From Myotis daubentonii (taxonomy: Eukaryota; Chordata; Mammalia; Chiroptera; Vespertilionidae): DNA of 64,000 bases. The notes beneath the pieces were generated by a model, which did not search any database, had not been told where the DNA came from, and worked only from the letters and a program-made list of their open reading frames with translations. The position numbers were made by a program, and so were the translations under genes. The DNA lies in assembly GCF_963259705.1 (NCBI RefSeq), contig NC_081844.1, forward strand, positions 105,736,671 through 105,800,670, in the 5' to 3' direction. Of the stretch, positions 20,910-32,144 are shown piece by piece. Numbering within the stretch: the stretch's first letter is position 1; the number at the start of each line of letters is the position of its first letter.

Positions 20910-21225
20910 ACCCAGTCCCCCTCAGACCCTCCTTCCACCCCCCACCCCCTCCTTCCACCCCCACTTCCACCCTCACCTCCCCCCCTCCTTCCACCCTCAC
21001 TGTCCACCCCCTCCTTCCACCCCCTCCTCCCACCCCCTTTCACCCCCCTCCGTCCACCCTCCTTGCACCCCCACTTCCACCCTCACTGTCCACCCCCTCC
21101 TTCCACCCCCTCCTCCCACCCCCTTTCACCCCCCTCCATCCACCCTCCTTGCACCCCCACTTCCACCCTCACCTTCCACCCCCTCCTACCCACTCCTTCC
21201 ACCCCTACCGTCCACCCTCATGCTA
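20910..21225 (+). repeat. CCTTCCACC minisatellite
   Basis: Words CTCCTTCCACCCCC, CTTCCACCCTCA and CTGTCCACCC recur. A roughly 110-bp block (about 20985-21100) is largely repeated at 21065-21180, so there is a higher-order period. The plus strand is almost purely pyrimidine with A. It gives a spurious Pro/Ser-rich frame. Confidence 0.9.
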
Positions 21226-21560
21226 CAGTTGGGAAACCGGGGCCTCAGAGGGAAAGGGTCTTGTCCCAAACACATGGCCACCCCCTCTCTAAGCTTTGCT
21301 TTAGGTCCTGGGCCCCCGACTACTGGAACATACCACGTGAATCCTGAAAGCAGCCGTGGGCAGGAGCCAGGCCATCCGGGAGCAGACCACTGGCCTCCAG
21401 GGGGTGGGCAGACACGGTGAGGGGCCGGAGGGAGCTCACACACACCGAGCACGCGTGTGCCAGCAGCGCTGGGCCGAGTGCTGCTCGTCCGCCGTCACAC
21501 TCGATTGTGGGATCGTTTCTGTCCATTTCACAGATGCGGGCACAAAGCCTCAGAGGAGTA
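21226..21560 (-). mobile_element. Unassigned DNA ending in an antisense MIR fragment
   Basis: From about 21440: GTGCCAGCAGCGCTGGGCCG, then GTCCATTTCACAGATGCGG and CAAAGCCTCAGAGGAGTAAC, the antisense MIR order. 21226-21435 is unassigned. Confidence 0.5.
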
Positions 21561-21669
21561 ACGGCACCCGCCCAGGCTCACCTCCCCCCCCCGCCGGAGC
21601 TGGAGCCCTTCTGCCTGCCTGACCCCGGCCTGCGCCCTCCCGCCTCTCCGCCGCTCCAGCCGGCCGCCG

Positions 21670-21940
21670 TTCCCAGACCACACCCTCCCAAATATGAAAC
21701 TAATTTGCAAACCAAGTGTTCGGTGCCATTGGCAAGAGGCACAGGCCTCGAGCTATTAGTGCACAGCAAGTGCTCAGCTGGGCTGCACAACAGGCATCCA
21801 GTGGGTGTTGGCAGCCCCCCTCCCCCCGCCAATATTTCAAGGGAGAGATTGAAGCCACATGTTTGGAGGCCATATGCTGATCGGATCGCTGGAAGGACGT
21901 TCCGTATAAATAGCAGGAGGCGCGGCCTGTCACTCGGCCT
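21670..21940 (+). promoter_or_regulatory. Candidate conserved regulatory element with TATA-like box
   Basis: This is AT-containing, high-complexity sequence inside GC-rich flanks: ATGAAACTAATTTGCAAACC, GTGCCATTGGCAAGAGGC, CAATATTTCAAGGGAGAG, AGGCCATATGCTGATCGG. TATAAATAG at 21905-21913 could be a TATA box or MEF2-like site. No recognised repeat covers it. There is no transcript evidence, and conservation needs an alignment. Confidence 0.35.
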
Positions 21941-22730
21941 CACCTCTGGTCCCCGACCCAGGCTCCAGCCCCCAAAGCCAGCTAGTGCCAGCCCCGCCCC
22001 GACCCAAACACTGACTCACTGGCTCTAAAGTGCGGAGGCCCACCGAGCCCGCCAGCTGGGAAGGGTTAAACCGCAGGCAGCAGGTGCAAGGCCGAGAAAA
22101 GACAGGTTCTCCTGGGCCCTGGGCGCGTGGGGGGAAGAGAGAAAGCCAGGCAGTGGGGGCAGGCTCTTCTCCACCAGCCTGGCCTCCCCCCGCCCATCGC
22201 CGGCGGAGTCTGGGGTCATGTCCCCCCTTGGCCCTCCCCCCAGCACACCGTGTTCTCTCTGTGGGCCTCGGCATCTTCTCAGACGGGGGTTCTGGTCAGG
22301 GGGCCTCTCTCAGCCCAAGCTCTGCGGGCCCTGGGGCCGGGCCAGCTCCCCCTGGCAGGGGCTGAGCATGGAGCGCCGGCCCCTCCGAGACCCAGGTGGG
22401 ACCGCTGGGCCACACGGGCTGAGGGACTGGGGTTACTGGAGCCGAGGCAGCACACGTGTGTTTCGAATTTGCTTTTAAGTGCTCTCCGTGCCTGCCTGCT
22501 CCGGCCCTCCCCCAGCCTCCTTGCTCTGGGCTGTAATCAGTTTGGATGGAGAACAGCAGACACACGCGGGAGGGGTGATGTGTGGGGCGCAGTTGGGGCT
22601 GGGAATCATTTCGGGGGTTTTGTTACTTGCCAGCAGCTTGTGGCCCGTCTGAGGGGAAGGGGTGTGGACATAGGGACATTGGCTGTGCCCGGAGGGCAGG
22701 GGTGCTGGTCGGGGACCTGGGGGAGGCTGC
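21941..22730. other. Unassigned GC-rich DNA
   Basis: No exon supported. The 216-codon frame from 22127 is GC-driven, overlaps other frames and has no domain. Confidence 0.3.
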
Positions 22731-22862
22731 AGAGTCAGCTCCTAGGGCTCCCGCTGCTGGATCCACATCCGGGCTGAGCGGCCTTGGCTCTGGCACTTGA
22801 CCTCTCGGAGCCGCAGTGGCCTCATCTGTGGGAAGGGGCCCAGATGCATATCCTGGCTGTAG
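22731..22862 (+). mobile_element. MIR SINE fragment
   Basis: CGGCCTTGGCTCTGGCACTT, GACCTCTCGGAGCCGCAGTG, then CCTCATCTGTGGGAAGGGG follow MIR order. Confidence 0.65.
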
Positions 22863-24244
22863 AGAGCCTCTGGGGGCTTAGGGCAGATCGGTGGGCGGCT
22901 GGCTGGGATGCCCTTGCTCTTAGGGCAGGAGGGTTGGGGGATGGGCCGCAAGGCCATCAGGCAGCTTAACTCCCGCCACCTGCAGGTCCCGATTACCCAC
23001 AGCCTGTGCGAGGTCGCACTGGGAGGGCCGCAGGGGTCTGTGTGGGGCCTGGGTCCGTCCTGTCCGGACCGTGGCTGCTGTCCCCGCACCCAGCACCCCG
23101 CCTCTGCTCAGACACCCCCAGGCTGTTTGCTCCCACCTCGGCGACACCCCCATTTGGGGTGTGAGAGGCTTACTTGTTCTCTGTGTCCCCGCCGTCTGTG
23201 AATGGCTCTGTGGATGGCGGCAGGCCTCCTCCCAGGCTCCCGGCCACCCATTAGGGACCGTTTCAAAGCCACAGGGTCCCTCGAGAATCAGATGAACACG
23301 CTGCTCCCTGCTTCTGGGACAACGCCCTTCCCCAAACTCTGCCTAGAGTATCAGGGTCTCACAGCCGCCCCCCCCAGAGGCACCAAGTTGAGACCCTACT
23401 GAGGATTTGAATTTGAACCCCATTCCCACCAGAGGAAGCCAGTGCCCAGGGGAGAGCCCTGCTCTGAGCATGCTCTGGGGAGATGGCAGGGCCTGGGTGT
23501 CAGATGGTCAGACCCGGACAAAGGGGACTCAGGAGGGTCAGCACTCACGCTCTGCTCTGGGGCTGCCTCGCATCGAAGACCTTCCCCTCCCCAGACCCCA
23601 GGGACGGGGCTGCCTGGGCATGTCGGCCAGCAGGATGTGCAGAGACAAGCTGCCCCCCCCCCCCACCCCGCACCTCTCGTTTTCCAAATGGGGTAACCCA
23701 GGCTCAGAGAGGCTTCTCACCGCCCTTGCTCAGGCCTTGGTGTCTGAGGCCCAGAGCGCTCAGCGGGCCGGGAGCAGGGGCCCAGCCACGGAGGGCCAGC
23801 GAGGCCCCAGGGAGGGCGTAGCCCCGCCCTTTCCCACTCGTGTTGTGAGCAGCTGATGGAAAGTGGCAACTCAGAAGGCAGAGGTTTCCGGCCTGCCAGA
23901 TCGGGGCTGGGAGAACAGATGGCCAATTCATCCCACCAAACTTGGCACCTCAAACAAAAGAAACAATATGTGTTTGGCTCCCTAATCTTTTCCTCAGGTT
24001 CCCAGGCAGGTGACTGGAAAGTCTGATGACAAGAAAGCATCAACTCACTTCTCTCAGGACACAAACCGCAAGCCAAGCCTGACCATTGTTCCGCCTGTTC
24101 CCTCCACCCCATCCCTCGTTGCTCCCTCGCCCCCCCGCCCCCCCCGCCTTCAGGGCTGTCCAGGCCTCTCAGCAGCCCAGTGTCTCCACCAGAGCCCGTC
24201 CCCCGTGGGAAAGGGGGGGCAGGTGGGGACAGGGAGGCACCCAT
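22863..24244. other. Unassigned DNA
   Basis: MIR-like scraps occur at about 23390-23425 and 23680-23720. A C-run lies at 23653-23662. Positions about 23900-24030 (CAAACAAAAGAAACAATATG) are AT-rich and possibly conserved. No gene supported. Confidence 0.3.
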
Positions 24245-24425
24245 TCTTGGAGCATTACACCCTTTCTCTCCTTTCATCCTCATATTCGCTCTATTATTGT
24301 CCCATGGTGTAGAAGGGGAAACTGAGGCTCCAAGGGCTTAACCAGAGGTTGCATGGTCTGGGAGTGGCAGAGCCAAGGGCGATAATAGCAGCTACTATGC
24401 ATTGAGCATCTCCTGGGGAAGAGAA
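24245..24425 (-). mobile_element. MIR SINE fragment
   Basis: Antisense MIR: CTTTCATCCTCATATTCGCT, AAGGGGAAACTGAGGCTCCA, CAGAGGTTGCATGGTCTGGG, then TACTATGCATTGAGCATCTC. The start codon of the 930-codon frame lies in this MIR. Confidence 0.8.
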
Positions 24426-24432
24426 GGGCAGG

Positions 24433-27072
24433 TGATTACCATCACCTCCACCTCCACCACCACCATCACCATCACCACCACATCCACCATCAGCATCAGC
24501 ATCACCACCACTTCTATCCCTACCACCTCCACCTCCACATCACCATCACCTCTATCACTACCACCTCCACCATCACCATCATCATCACCACCACCTCCAC
24601 CTCCACCTCCACCTCCACCATCACCGTCACCGTCACTGTCACCATCACCACCACATCCACCATCAGCATCATCATCACCACCACCTCTATCCCTACCACC
24701 TCCACCTCCACCACCACCTCCACCATCACCACCACCTCCACCTCCACCACCACCTCCACCACCTCCACCACCATCACCACCACCTCTATCCCTACCACCT
24801 CCACCTCCACCACCTCCACCACCATCACCACCACCTCTATCCCTACCACCTCCACCTCCACCACCACCTCCACCATCACCACCACCTCTATCCCTACCAC
24901 CTCCACCTCCACCACCTCCACCACCATCACCACCACCTCTATCCCTACCACCTCCACCTCCACCATCACCACCACCTCCACCTCCACCACCACCTCCACC
25001 ACCACCACCACCACCATCACCACCACCTCCACCTCCACCACCACCTCCACCACCTCCACCACCATCACCACCACCTCTATCCCTACCACCTCCACCTCCA
25101 CCACCTCCACCACCACCACCACCTCTATCCCTACCACCTCCACCTCCACCACCACCACCACCATCACCACCACCTCTATCCCTACCACCTCCACCACCTC
25201 CACCACCATCACCACCACCTCTATCCCTACCACCTCCACCTCCACCACCACCTCCACCATCACCACCACCTCTATCCCTACCACTTCCACCTCCACCACC
25301 ACCACCACCATCACCACCACCTCTATCCCTACCACCTCCACCTCCACCACCACCTCCACCATCACCACCACCTCTATCCCTACCACCTCCACCTCCACCA
25401 CCACCTCCACCATCACCACCACCTCTATCCCTACCACCTCCACCTCCACCACCACCACCACCATCACCACCACCTCTATCCCTACCACCTCCACCTCCAC
25501 CACCACCTCCACCATCACCACCACCTCTATCCCTACCACCTCCACCTCCACCACCACCACCACCATCACCACCACCTCTATCCCTACCACCTCCACCACC
25601 TCCACCACCATCACCACCACCTCTATCCCTACCACCTCCACCTCCACCACCACCTCCACCATCACCACCACCTCTATCCCTACCACCTCCACCTCCACCA
25701 CCTCCACCACCACCACCACCTCTATCCCTACCACCTCCACCTCCACCACCACCACCACCATCACCACCACCTCTATCCCTACCACCTCCACCACCTCCAC
25801 CACCATCACCACCACCTCTATCCCTACCACCTCCACCTCCACCACCACCTCCACCATCACCACCACCTCTATCCCTACCACCTCCACCTCCACCACCACC
25901 ACCACCATCACCACCACCTCTATCCCTACCACCTCCACCTCCACCACCTCCACCAACATCACCACCACCTCTATCCCTACCACCTCCACCTCCACCACCA
26001 CCACCACCATCACCACCACCTCTATCCCTACCACCTCCACCACCTCCACCACCATCACCACCACCTCTATCCCTACCACCTCCACCTCCACCATCACCAC
26101 CACCTCCACCTCCACCACCACCACCACCACCATCACCACCACCTCTATCCCTACCACCTCCACCTCCACCACCTCCACCACCATCACCACCACCTCTATC
26201 CCTACCACCTCCACCTCTACCACCACCTCCACCATCACCACCACCTCTATCCCTACCACCTCCACCTCTACCACCACCTCCACCATCACCACCACCTCTA
26301 TCCCTACCACCTCCACCTCCACCACCTCCACCACCATCACCACCACCTCTATCCCTACCACCTCCACCTCCACCATCACCACCACCTCCACCTCCACCAC
26401 CACCTCCACCACCACCACCACCACCATCACCACCACCTCTATCCCTACCACCTCCACCTCCACCACCTCCACCACCTCCACCACCATCACCACCACCTCT
26501 ATCCCTACCACCTCCACCTCCACCACCACCACCACCATCACCACCACCTCTATCCCTACCACCTCCACCACCTCCACCACCATCACCACCACCTCTATCC
26601 CTACCACCTCCACCTCCACCACCACCTCCACCATCACCACCACCTCTATCCCTACCACTTCCACATCACCATTACCTCTATCACTACCACCTCCACCATC
26701 ACCATCATCATCACCACCACCTCCACCATCACTATCATCATCACCACCACCACCTCCACCATCAACATCACCTTCTATCATTACCACCTCCACCATCACC
26801 ATCATCATCACCACCACCACCTCCACCATCACCATCACCTCTATCACTACCACCTCCACCATCACCATCATCATCACCACCACCTCCACCATCACCATCA
26901 CCATCACCTCTGTCACTACCACCTCCACCATCACCATCATCATCACCACCACCTCCACCATCACCATCACCATCACCATCACCTCTATCACTACCACCTC
27001 CACCATCACCATCATCATCACCACCTCCACTACCACCATCACCATCATCATCACTACCACCACCACCACTTT
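24433..27072 (+). repeat. 2.6-kb CACCACCTC minisatellite with a 51-bp higher-order unit
   Basis: Built of trinucleotides CAC, CTC, CAT and TAT. In the core (about 24670-26660) the words CACCTCTATCCCTACCAC recur every 51 bp, with 45- and 48-bp variants, some 35-40 times. The flanks (24433-24670 and 26660-27072) are a simpler CACCATCATCACC type. All indels are multiples of three, so both strands stay open: Pro/Ser/Leu-rich on plus and Val/Glu/Met-rich on minus. There is no promoter, splice or domain evidence for coding. Confidence 0.95.
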
Positions 27073-27244
27073 GTAGACCTGCCCCATGTTCTAGAGCTCA
27101 GCAAGTTGGTGTGGCCTGGGAGCTGGGAGCTGGGCATGAAGATGCTCTGTGGAAAAGTCTGATCAGGTGGCCAAGGTTTCCTGCAGAGTTGTGAAGTTTG
27201 GTGGGGGTTGGGGGGTGGGGGGCAGGGAGGCAAGGGGGGAGGGT
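27073..27244. other. Unassigned DNA with a G-rich run
   Basis: GGTGGGGGTTGGGGGGTGGG at 27201-27220 may fold as a G-quadruplex. Otherwise featureless. Confidence 0.35.
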
Positions 27245-27450
27245 CCGTTATAAGCCCTGGGGATACATGACTACAGCGATCGGTTACTGATCACCTACTG
27301 TGTGGCTGGCACTTGGTAAGTGCTTCACATGGACCCTGATTTGTTGGTACAATTGTCCGGTTTCACAGATGAAAAATCAGAGGCATAGGGAACGCTGTAT
27401 CAACGCCGCACAAGCAGTTAAGGGCCGAGAGAGGGCTCTTTCCACGGCCT
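27245..27450 (-). mobile_element. MIR SINE fragment
   Basis: CACCTACTGTGTGGCTGGCA, CTTGGTAAGTGCTTCACATG, CCGGTTTCACAGATGAAAAA, then AGAGGCATAGGGAACGC form the antisense MIR pattern. Confidence 0.8.
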
Positions 27451-28479
27451 CAGCTGTTTCTCTTTGCCTCCGCCCCAGCCCAGCCCAGCCCCGAGGGCAG
27501 TGATGAGGCCAGCGCAGGGAGAGGCTGGGGAAGGAGCTGTGCCCACAGGTGTCAGCAGGTCTTCCCGTGGTGGCCAGACCCGAGCTGGCGCCGCTCTGCC
27601 CCTGCCTGTTGGTTCTCCCCATGTGGGATGGTGGCTGGTACCCCTCTGGGGTGGGGTGGGGGCCCCTCACGTGTCTGGGCCCTGCCAAGACCCCGCCCTG
27701 GAGACCCAGAGTCTGTCTCCCAAAGGCGGCAGTCCCTCCCATTCTGGGATCCCTGGATGGGGCGATGGGGCGGGTGGGGCTCCGGAGACCCGGGCCTGGC
27801 TAGAGGCCTGTGAGGCTGAGGGCACCAGCAGAGGAGGCAGTGGAGCATGAGCCTCCAGGCCTTGGAGACCTGGTCTCCTGTTGTCGTTTCTCTCTTTGTA
27901 ATTAGAGTTAGTTGGCTCTTTGACTCTTCTCTGCCTCCGGGCCACTCAGAGGTCAAGGAATTAGTGATGCGATGGGGAAGGCCGATGGGAAGCCAGGAGG
28001 CTGAGCTGTGTCCTCAACTCTGCTGGGGGCCCTGGCACATCCTGTGCCCTCTCTAAGCCTCAAGCTGCTGGCCGTACCTACTGGCGACCATCGAGAGCCC
28101 TCAGACCCTCACACCTTGGTGCTCAGGCCAGTGCAGGGCAGTGAGGAGCTCAGCAGGCAATGTCTGTCTGTCCTCTCCACACAGAGAACCCCAAGAGGCA
28201 GCTCCTGGCCCTCAGTGCAGAGGGACTTCAAGGGCAAAAGAAAGAAAGCACGGACGTGCCTCTTGCTGACAAGCTCCAGGCCTGTTAGTGTGGCCTCCGC
28301 TCCTCCTGTGCCTTCCACCCCTCTGGGACCTGGAGTCTCTTCTCAGCCACCGGCCCCTCCCCAGGCCGCCCTCCTCCCCAGCTTTGGGGGGAGCTGCTCC
28401 AAGATGGGGGTCCGGGAGGGTCAGAGGACAGGCTGTCACTACAGGAAGATGGCGAAGCAGCCAGGGTATCACCACCAGC
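27451..28479. other. Unassigned DNA
   Basis: GC-rich, gene-free as far as can be seen. Small frames on both strands overlap and have no domains. A short MIR-like scrap (GGGCCCTGGCACATCCTGTG) is at about 28025. Confidence 0.3.
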
Positions 28480-28915
28480 ACCAATAGCCCACTCCACCAT
28501 CACCCCCACTCCACCATCACCCCCACTCCACCATCACCCCCACTCTACCATCACCCCCCACTCCACCAGCACCAATAGCCCACTCCATCACCCCCACTCC
28601 ACCATCACCCCCACTCTACCATCACCCCCCACTCCACCAGCACCAATAGCCCACTCCATCACCCCCACTCCACCATCACCCCCACTCCACCATCACCCCC
28701 TCTCCACCATCACCCCCCACTCCACCAGCACCCACTCCACCATCACCCCCACTCCACCAGCACCCCCCTCCATCATCATCCCCCTCCACCATCACCCCCC
28801 ACTCCACCATCACCCCCTCTCCACCATCACCCCCACTCCACCATCACCCCCCACTCCACCATCACTCCCACCACCCGTCTCTACCATCGCCACCACCACC
28901 ATCATTTCCAACAAC
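28480..28915 (+). repeat. CCATCACCCCCACTCCA minisatellite
   Basis: The 17-bp unit CCATCACCCCCACTCCA recurs with variants, interspersed with CACCAGCACCAATAGCCC blocks that create a longer period of about 85 bp. Its base use resembles the large array 1.4 kb upstream. Confidence 0.93.
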
Positions 28916-28924
28916 ACCTCACCT

Positions 28925-29130
28925 TCACTACTTAGAGCTCAGCTCAGATGTCACTTCCATGTAGCCGTCTCCTCAGACCACTGAAAAGTAGGGCTCCTTC
29001 TGACCCTCTTCCCCATCACACACGCACAGACACACTGGAGGTTACTCCTTGAAGTCAGTGACCTTGTCTGATTTGTTCACTGCTGCATTAATGCCTGAAT
29101 GCCTGAATGAATGAATGAATGAATGGGCTT
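28925..29130 (+). mobile_element. L2 LINE 3' end with TGAA tail
   Basis: CTCAGCTCAGATGTCACTTC, then GTGACCTTGTCTGATTTGTT, CACTGCTGCATTAATGCCTG, ending in four or more TGAA repeats, as L2 tails do. Confidence 0.75.
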
Positions 29131-29379
29131 GGCCTAGTGTGGAATGCCAAGGGAAGTGTCTCTGAAGGAAGAGTTGAGGGTTAACAAGTGGACGTCTGCA
29201 GACAATGCCATGTGTTCTGAGAACCCATAGTAAGCAGGCCTGGAGGCTGAAGGTCATGGCACGAGGAGCACAGGTGAGTGCGACCAGAGCAGCAGGCAGG
29301 GCCCTCTCAGAACGTCGACAATGTTGCTCTGTATCCTCAGATCAATGGATGTGTTGCAGAGTTTTAAGGCTTGTGATCT
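29131..29379. other. Unassigned DNA
   Basis: No feature recognised. Text such as CAATGTTGCTCTGTATCCTC is not assigned. Confidence 0.25.
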
Positions 29380-29391
29380 GACATGTACTTC

Positions 29392-29597
29392 CAATTTCAG
29401 AGAGGAAGGGAGAGGGAGAGAGAGAGAGAAACATCAATGATGAGAGAGAATCATCATTGGTCAGCTGCCTCCTGCACACCCCCTCCTGCACACCTCTAGC
29501 CTGCAACCCCGGCATGTGCCCTTGACTGGAATCAAACCCAGGACCCTTCAGTCCTCAGGTTGATGCTCTATCCACTGAGCCCAACCAGCTAGTACTG
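29392..29597 (-). mobile_element. Ves-type SINE, 3'-truncated
   Basis: The minus-strand head is TAGCTGGTTGGGCTCAGTGG, box B GGTTTGATTCC. The A-rich tail is nearly absent (the plus strand begins CAATTTCAGAGAGGAAGGG). GACATGTACTTC at 29380-29391 and 29598-29609 is an exact 12-bp target duplication. Confidence 0.9.
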
Positions 29598-29609
29598 GAC
29601 ATGTACTTC

Positions 29610-29970
29610 TGGAAGGTCACTCTGGCTCACTCTGAGGACTGGGTTGCCAGGGGGTGGGGGATGGGAGGTGTGTGGCACAGCTGAGGGGCTTCTTGCTTGC
29701 TGTTGTTCAAGAGTGAAGGGTGGAGATGGCTCTAGCTCGGACCAGAGAGGTGGGTGTGAAGATGGAGAGAAGTGAAGAGAGTCAGGAACTATAAGATGTG
29801 AAAATCAAAAGGACCCGAGGATGGGTGAGACTTGGGAGTGAGGAGAAAGATGCTGCCTAGGGTTAGGCTTCCATGGCTGGATGGTGGCAATGCTGACCGG
29901 GAGGTGGATGGAGGGGACCAATGCCTCATGAGGACAAGAGTGCTTCCATCGTTATCACTATTATTGTTGA
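29610..29970. other. Unassigned DNA, possible old L2-type repeat
   Basis: GGAAGGTCACTCTGGCTCAC and GGTGGCAATGCTGACCGGGA resemble widespread old repeats but are not assignable with confidence. Confidence 0.3.
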
Positions 29971-30410
29971 CTAGTGGCCCAGTGCATGAAATTCGTGCAC
30001 GGGTGGAGGGGTGTCCCTCAGCCCAGCAGGCACTCTTTCCAATCTGGGACATCCCACTCGCAATCTGGGACCGCTGGCTCCTAACCACTCACCTGCCTGC
30101 CTGCCTGATTGCCCCTAACCACTCTGCCTGCCAGCCTGCTCGCCCCTAACTTCCCCCCCTGCTGGCCTGATCGCCCCCAACTGCCTCCCATGCCAGCCTC
30201 ATGGCCCCCAACTGCCCTCCCCACCAGCCTTCTTGCCTCCAACTGCCCCCCCCCCCCGCTGCCGGCCTGATTGCCCCCAACTGCCCTCCCCTCCTGGCCT
30301 GATCACCCCTAACTACCTCTGCCTCGGCCCCGCCACCATGGCTTTGTCCGGAAGGATGTCCGGAATGTCTCCCTGTCTAATTAGCATATTACCCTTTTAT
30401 TAGTATAGAA
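29971..30410 (-). mobile_element. HeliBat-like Helitron (non-autonomous)
   Basis: On the minus strand it ends in CTAG followed by T (29971-29974). An 8-of-9-bp hairpin (GTGCATGAA...TTCGTGCAC, 29982-30000) stands a few bases inside, as Helitron 3' ends require. The 5' end (TCTATACTAATAAAAGGG on the minus strand, around 30409) matches the HeliBat start with one base lost. The interior has about seven imperfect repeats of a unit of about 30 bp built on GCCTGATCGCCCCCAACTGC. It carries no Rep/helicase gene. Confidence 0.85.
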
Positions 30411-31030
30411 GAAGAAGATATGTAATAATGTAATAACAGTGATAACTCATATTATTGGAGTGCTCCAAGAGGCTATGCATCATACTAAGGGAAGTAATCT
30501 GTCGAAGTCACATAGGTAGTGTCTTAGTTTGGGTTCCCGATAAGCCAAACATGGTACAGGATTCGAAGGCCAGTGGTTGATCTGGGAGGGAAAGTGCGGA
30601 GTGGGGACGTGAAACAGGGAAGGGAAGGCAGCCAATGAAGTGTATGTTATCAAGCAAGTTACCACCGTGGGGCAATGGAGCTGAATCCCGTTGGGTCCTC
30701 TGGGATCCAGGAAAGAAGACCCACAACAGGGGCATCCCCCACAATGGTGAGGAAGCGGGGCTCCCTAGACACCAACTCTGGCCAGTCATTGGTTGGAGGC
30801 TGCTCTGAGGGGTGTGGATCCCCATCTCACCCAGCCTTCCACACATGGGGACAGAGAAAGCTCAGTGGCAAGAGAAAGCCCTAGGGCAGGAAGATTTAGG
30901 TTCTGGCAGTTGGGGGTCAGACCTGTGTGACTGAGATGGTAAGGACGGGGTGATATGGGGAGAGAATTCACAGCATCTGCGACTGTTAGGAAGTGGTGAG
31001 ATAAGCACATATCCAGGTCTTTTGGATTTC
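30411..31030. other. Unassigned DNA, probably an old unclassified repeat
   Basis: GTGTCTTAGTTTGGGTTCCC at 30518 onward and TATCAAGCAAGTTACCACCG resemble a mammalian interspersed repeat that I cannot name. No coding signal. Confidence 0.35.
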
Positions 31031-31740
31031 AAAGTCTACGAATGGATGAGCATATGGGTGGGTGGATGAATAAATAGACAGACAGACACATGGGCAGATA
31101 TATGAATAGGTGAACAACTGATTGGAAGGTTAGGTGTTCAAAGGAATGGAGAATTAAGTGGGTGAGCAATGGCCGAATGGATGGCCGTTGGAGTGGGTGG
31201 GTTCATACCCCACCTCCCACCTTCAGGAGGTCCTCAGTCTCTAAGTGTCAGAGGCATCCCAGCTGTGGTCTCATGTTGATGACCAAGCACATCAGGAATG
31301 AAGTTCAGGGAGGAGGGCAGATGGGAGGTAGGGGGGGCTGTAGCAGAGGGTGTAGGTTGGGGGAAGCCTGCGAGATGGAACTGGAGGAGGAGGGTGGCAC
31401 CCACTGGAATGGTGCTGCCCTGCCCAGAGCTGGCTGGGCACCAGTCCAGGAGACATCATCATAGGGCCAGCTCTGGCAGGTTCACCCCCCCTTCCCCCCA
31501 AGCAAGGCAGCGGCTGCAGGAGAGGAGAGCAGCGCTGGCTCAGGAAGGCTGGGAAAGGACTCTGACATCAGGACAGGGAGTCCCATCATCCTGGCAGCGC
31601 GGAGCGGAGCCAAGGGACACCCGGCTCCAGCTCAAGCACAGCTGATGGGCTCAGCTCTGCCAAGTTTCACTGCCTGGGGCACGTTTTTATGATGGAGGAA
31701 TAATGAGAGGCAGGCATCGTGTTCTGGCCTTTCCCTGGTG

Positions 31741-31745
<5 letters not shown>
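31031..31745. other. Degenerate GGAT tract and unassigned DNA
   Basis: 31035-31200 has decayed GATG/GACA tetranucleotide words (GGGTGGGTGGATGAATAAAT). 31200-31743 is unassigned. Confidence 0.35.

Positions 31746-31790
<45 letters not shown>
31744..31790 (+). repeat. (GT)n microsatellite
   Basis: About 23 uninterrupted GT units, followed to about 32045 by GTGTG-rich decayed sequence. Likely polymorphic. Confidence 0.95.
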
Positions 31791-31793
<3 letters not shown>

Positions 31794-32144
31794 GTTGTGT
31801 ATGCTAGGAGATTTGGCACGTGTGAGATTGTGCGTTAGCACGCATGTGTATCTTGCAAGTGTGCTTGAATAGGGTCCATGTGTTTGTGTGTAATGAGTAC
31901 CTTTGTGTACATGAAATTGTTTGTGTATGTGTGTGTGTGAGTAGGTTTACATCTGCATGAGCATGCTTGTGGGTGAAGGCGTTCACATCTGTGTCTGGGT
32001 GTTTGCACACGTGGGAACTAGTCTGTGTCCGTGTGTGCGTGTGGACCTGATGCTCATTGGGGAATGGACTTCAGGGAGTGCAGCCTTATCTCTTACCACC
32101 TCCTCCCTGGCTTCACACAAACTTCAGAAGCGAAACAATCAGGA

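Noticed and set aside
20892..21347. 151-codon Pro/Ser-rich frame
   Set aside because: Translation of the CCTTCCACC minisatellite.
24402..27194. 930-codon plus-strand frame and 855-codon minus-strand frame
   Set aside because: Both lie on the trinucleotide-periodic minisatellite. The plus start codon is in a MIR, composition is pure Pro/Ser/Leu or Val/Glu, and no domain, splice or promoter evidence exists.
24433..28915. CRISPR-like regular repeats
   Set aside because: Units are directly tandem without unique spacers and the genome is mammalian. They are minisatellites.
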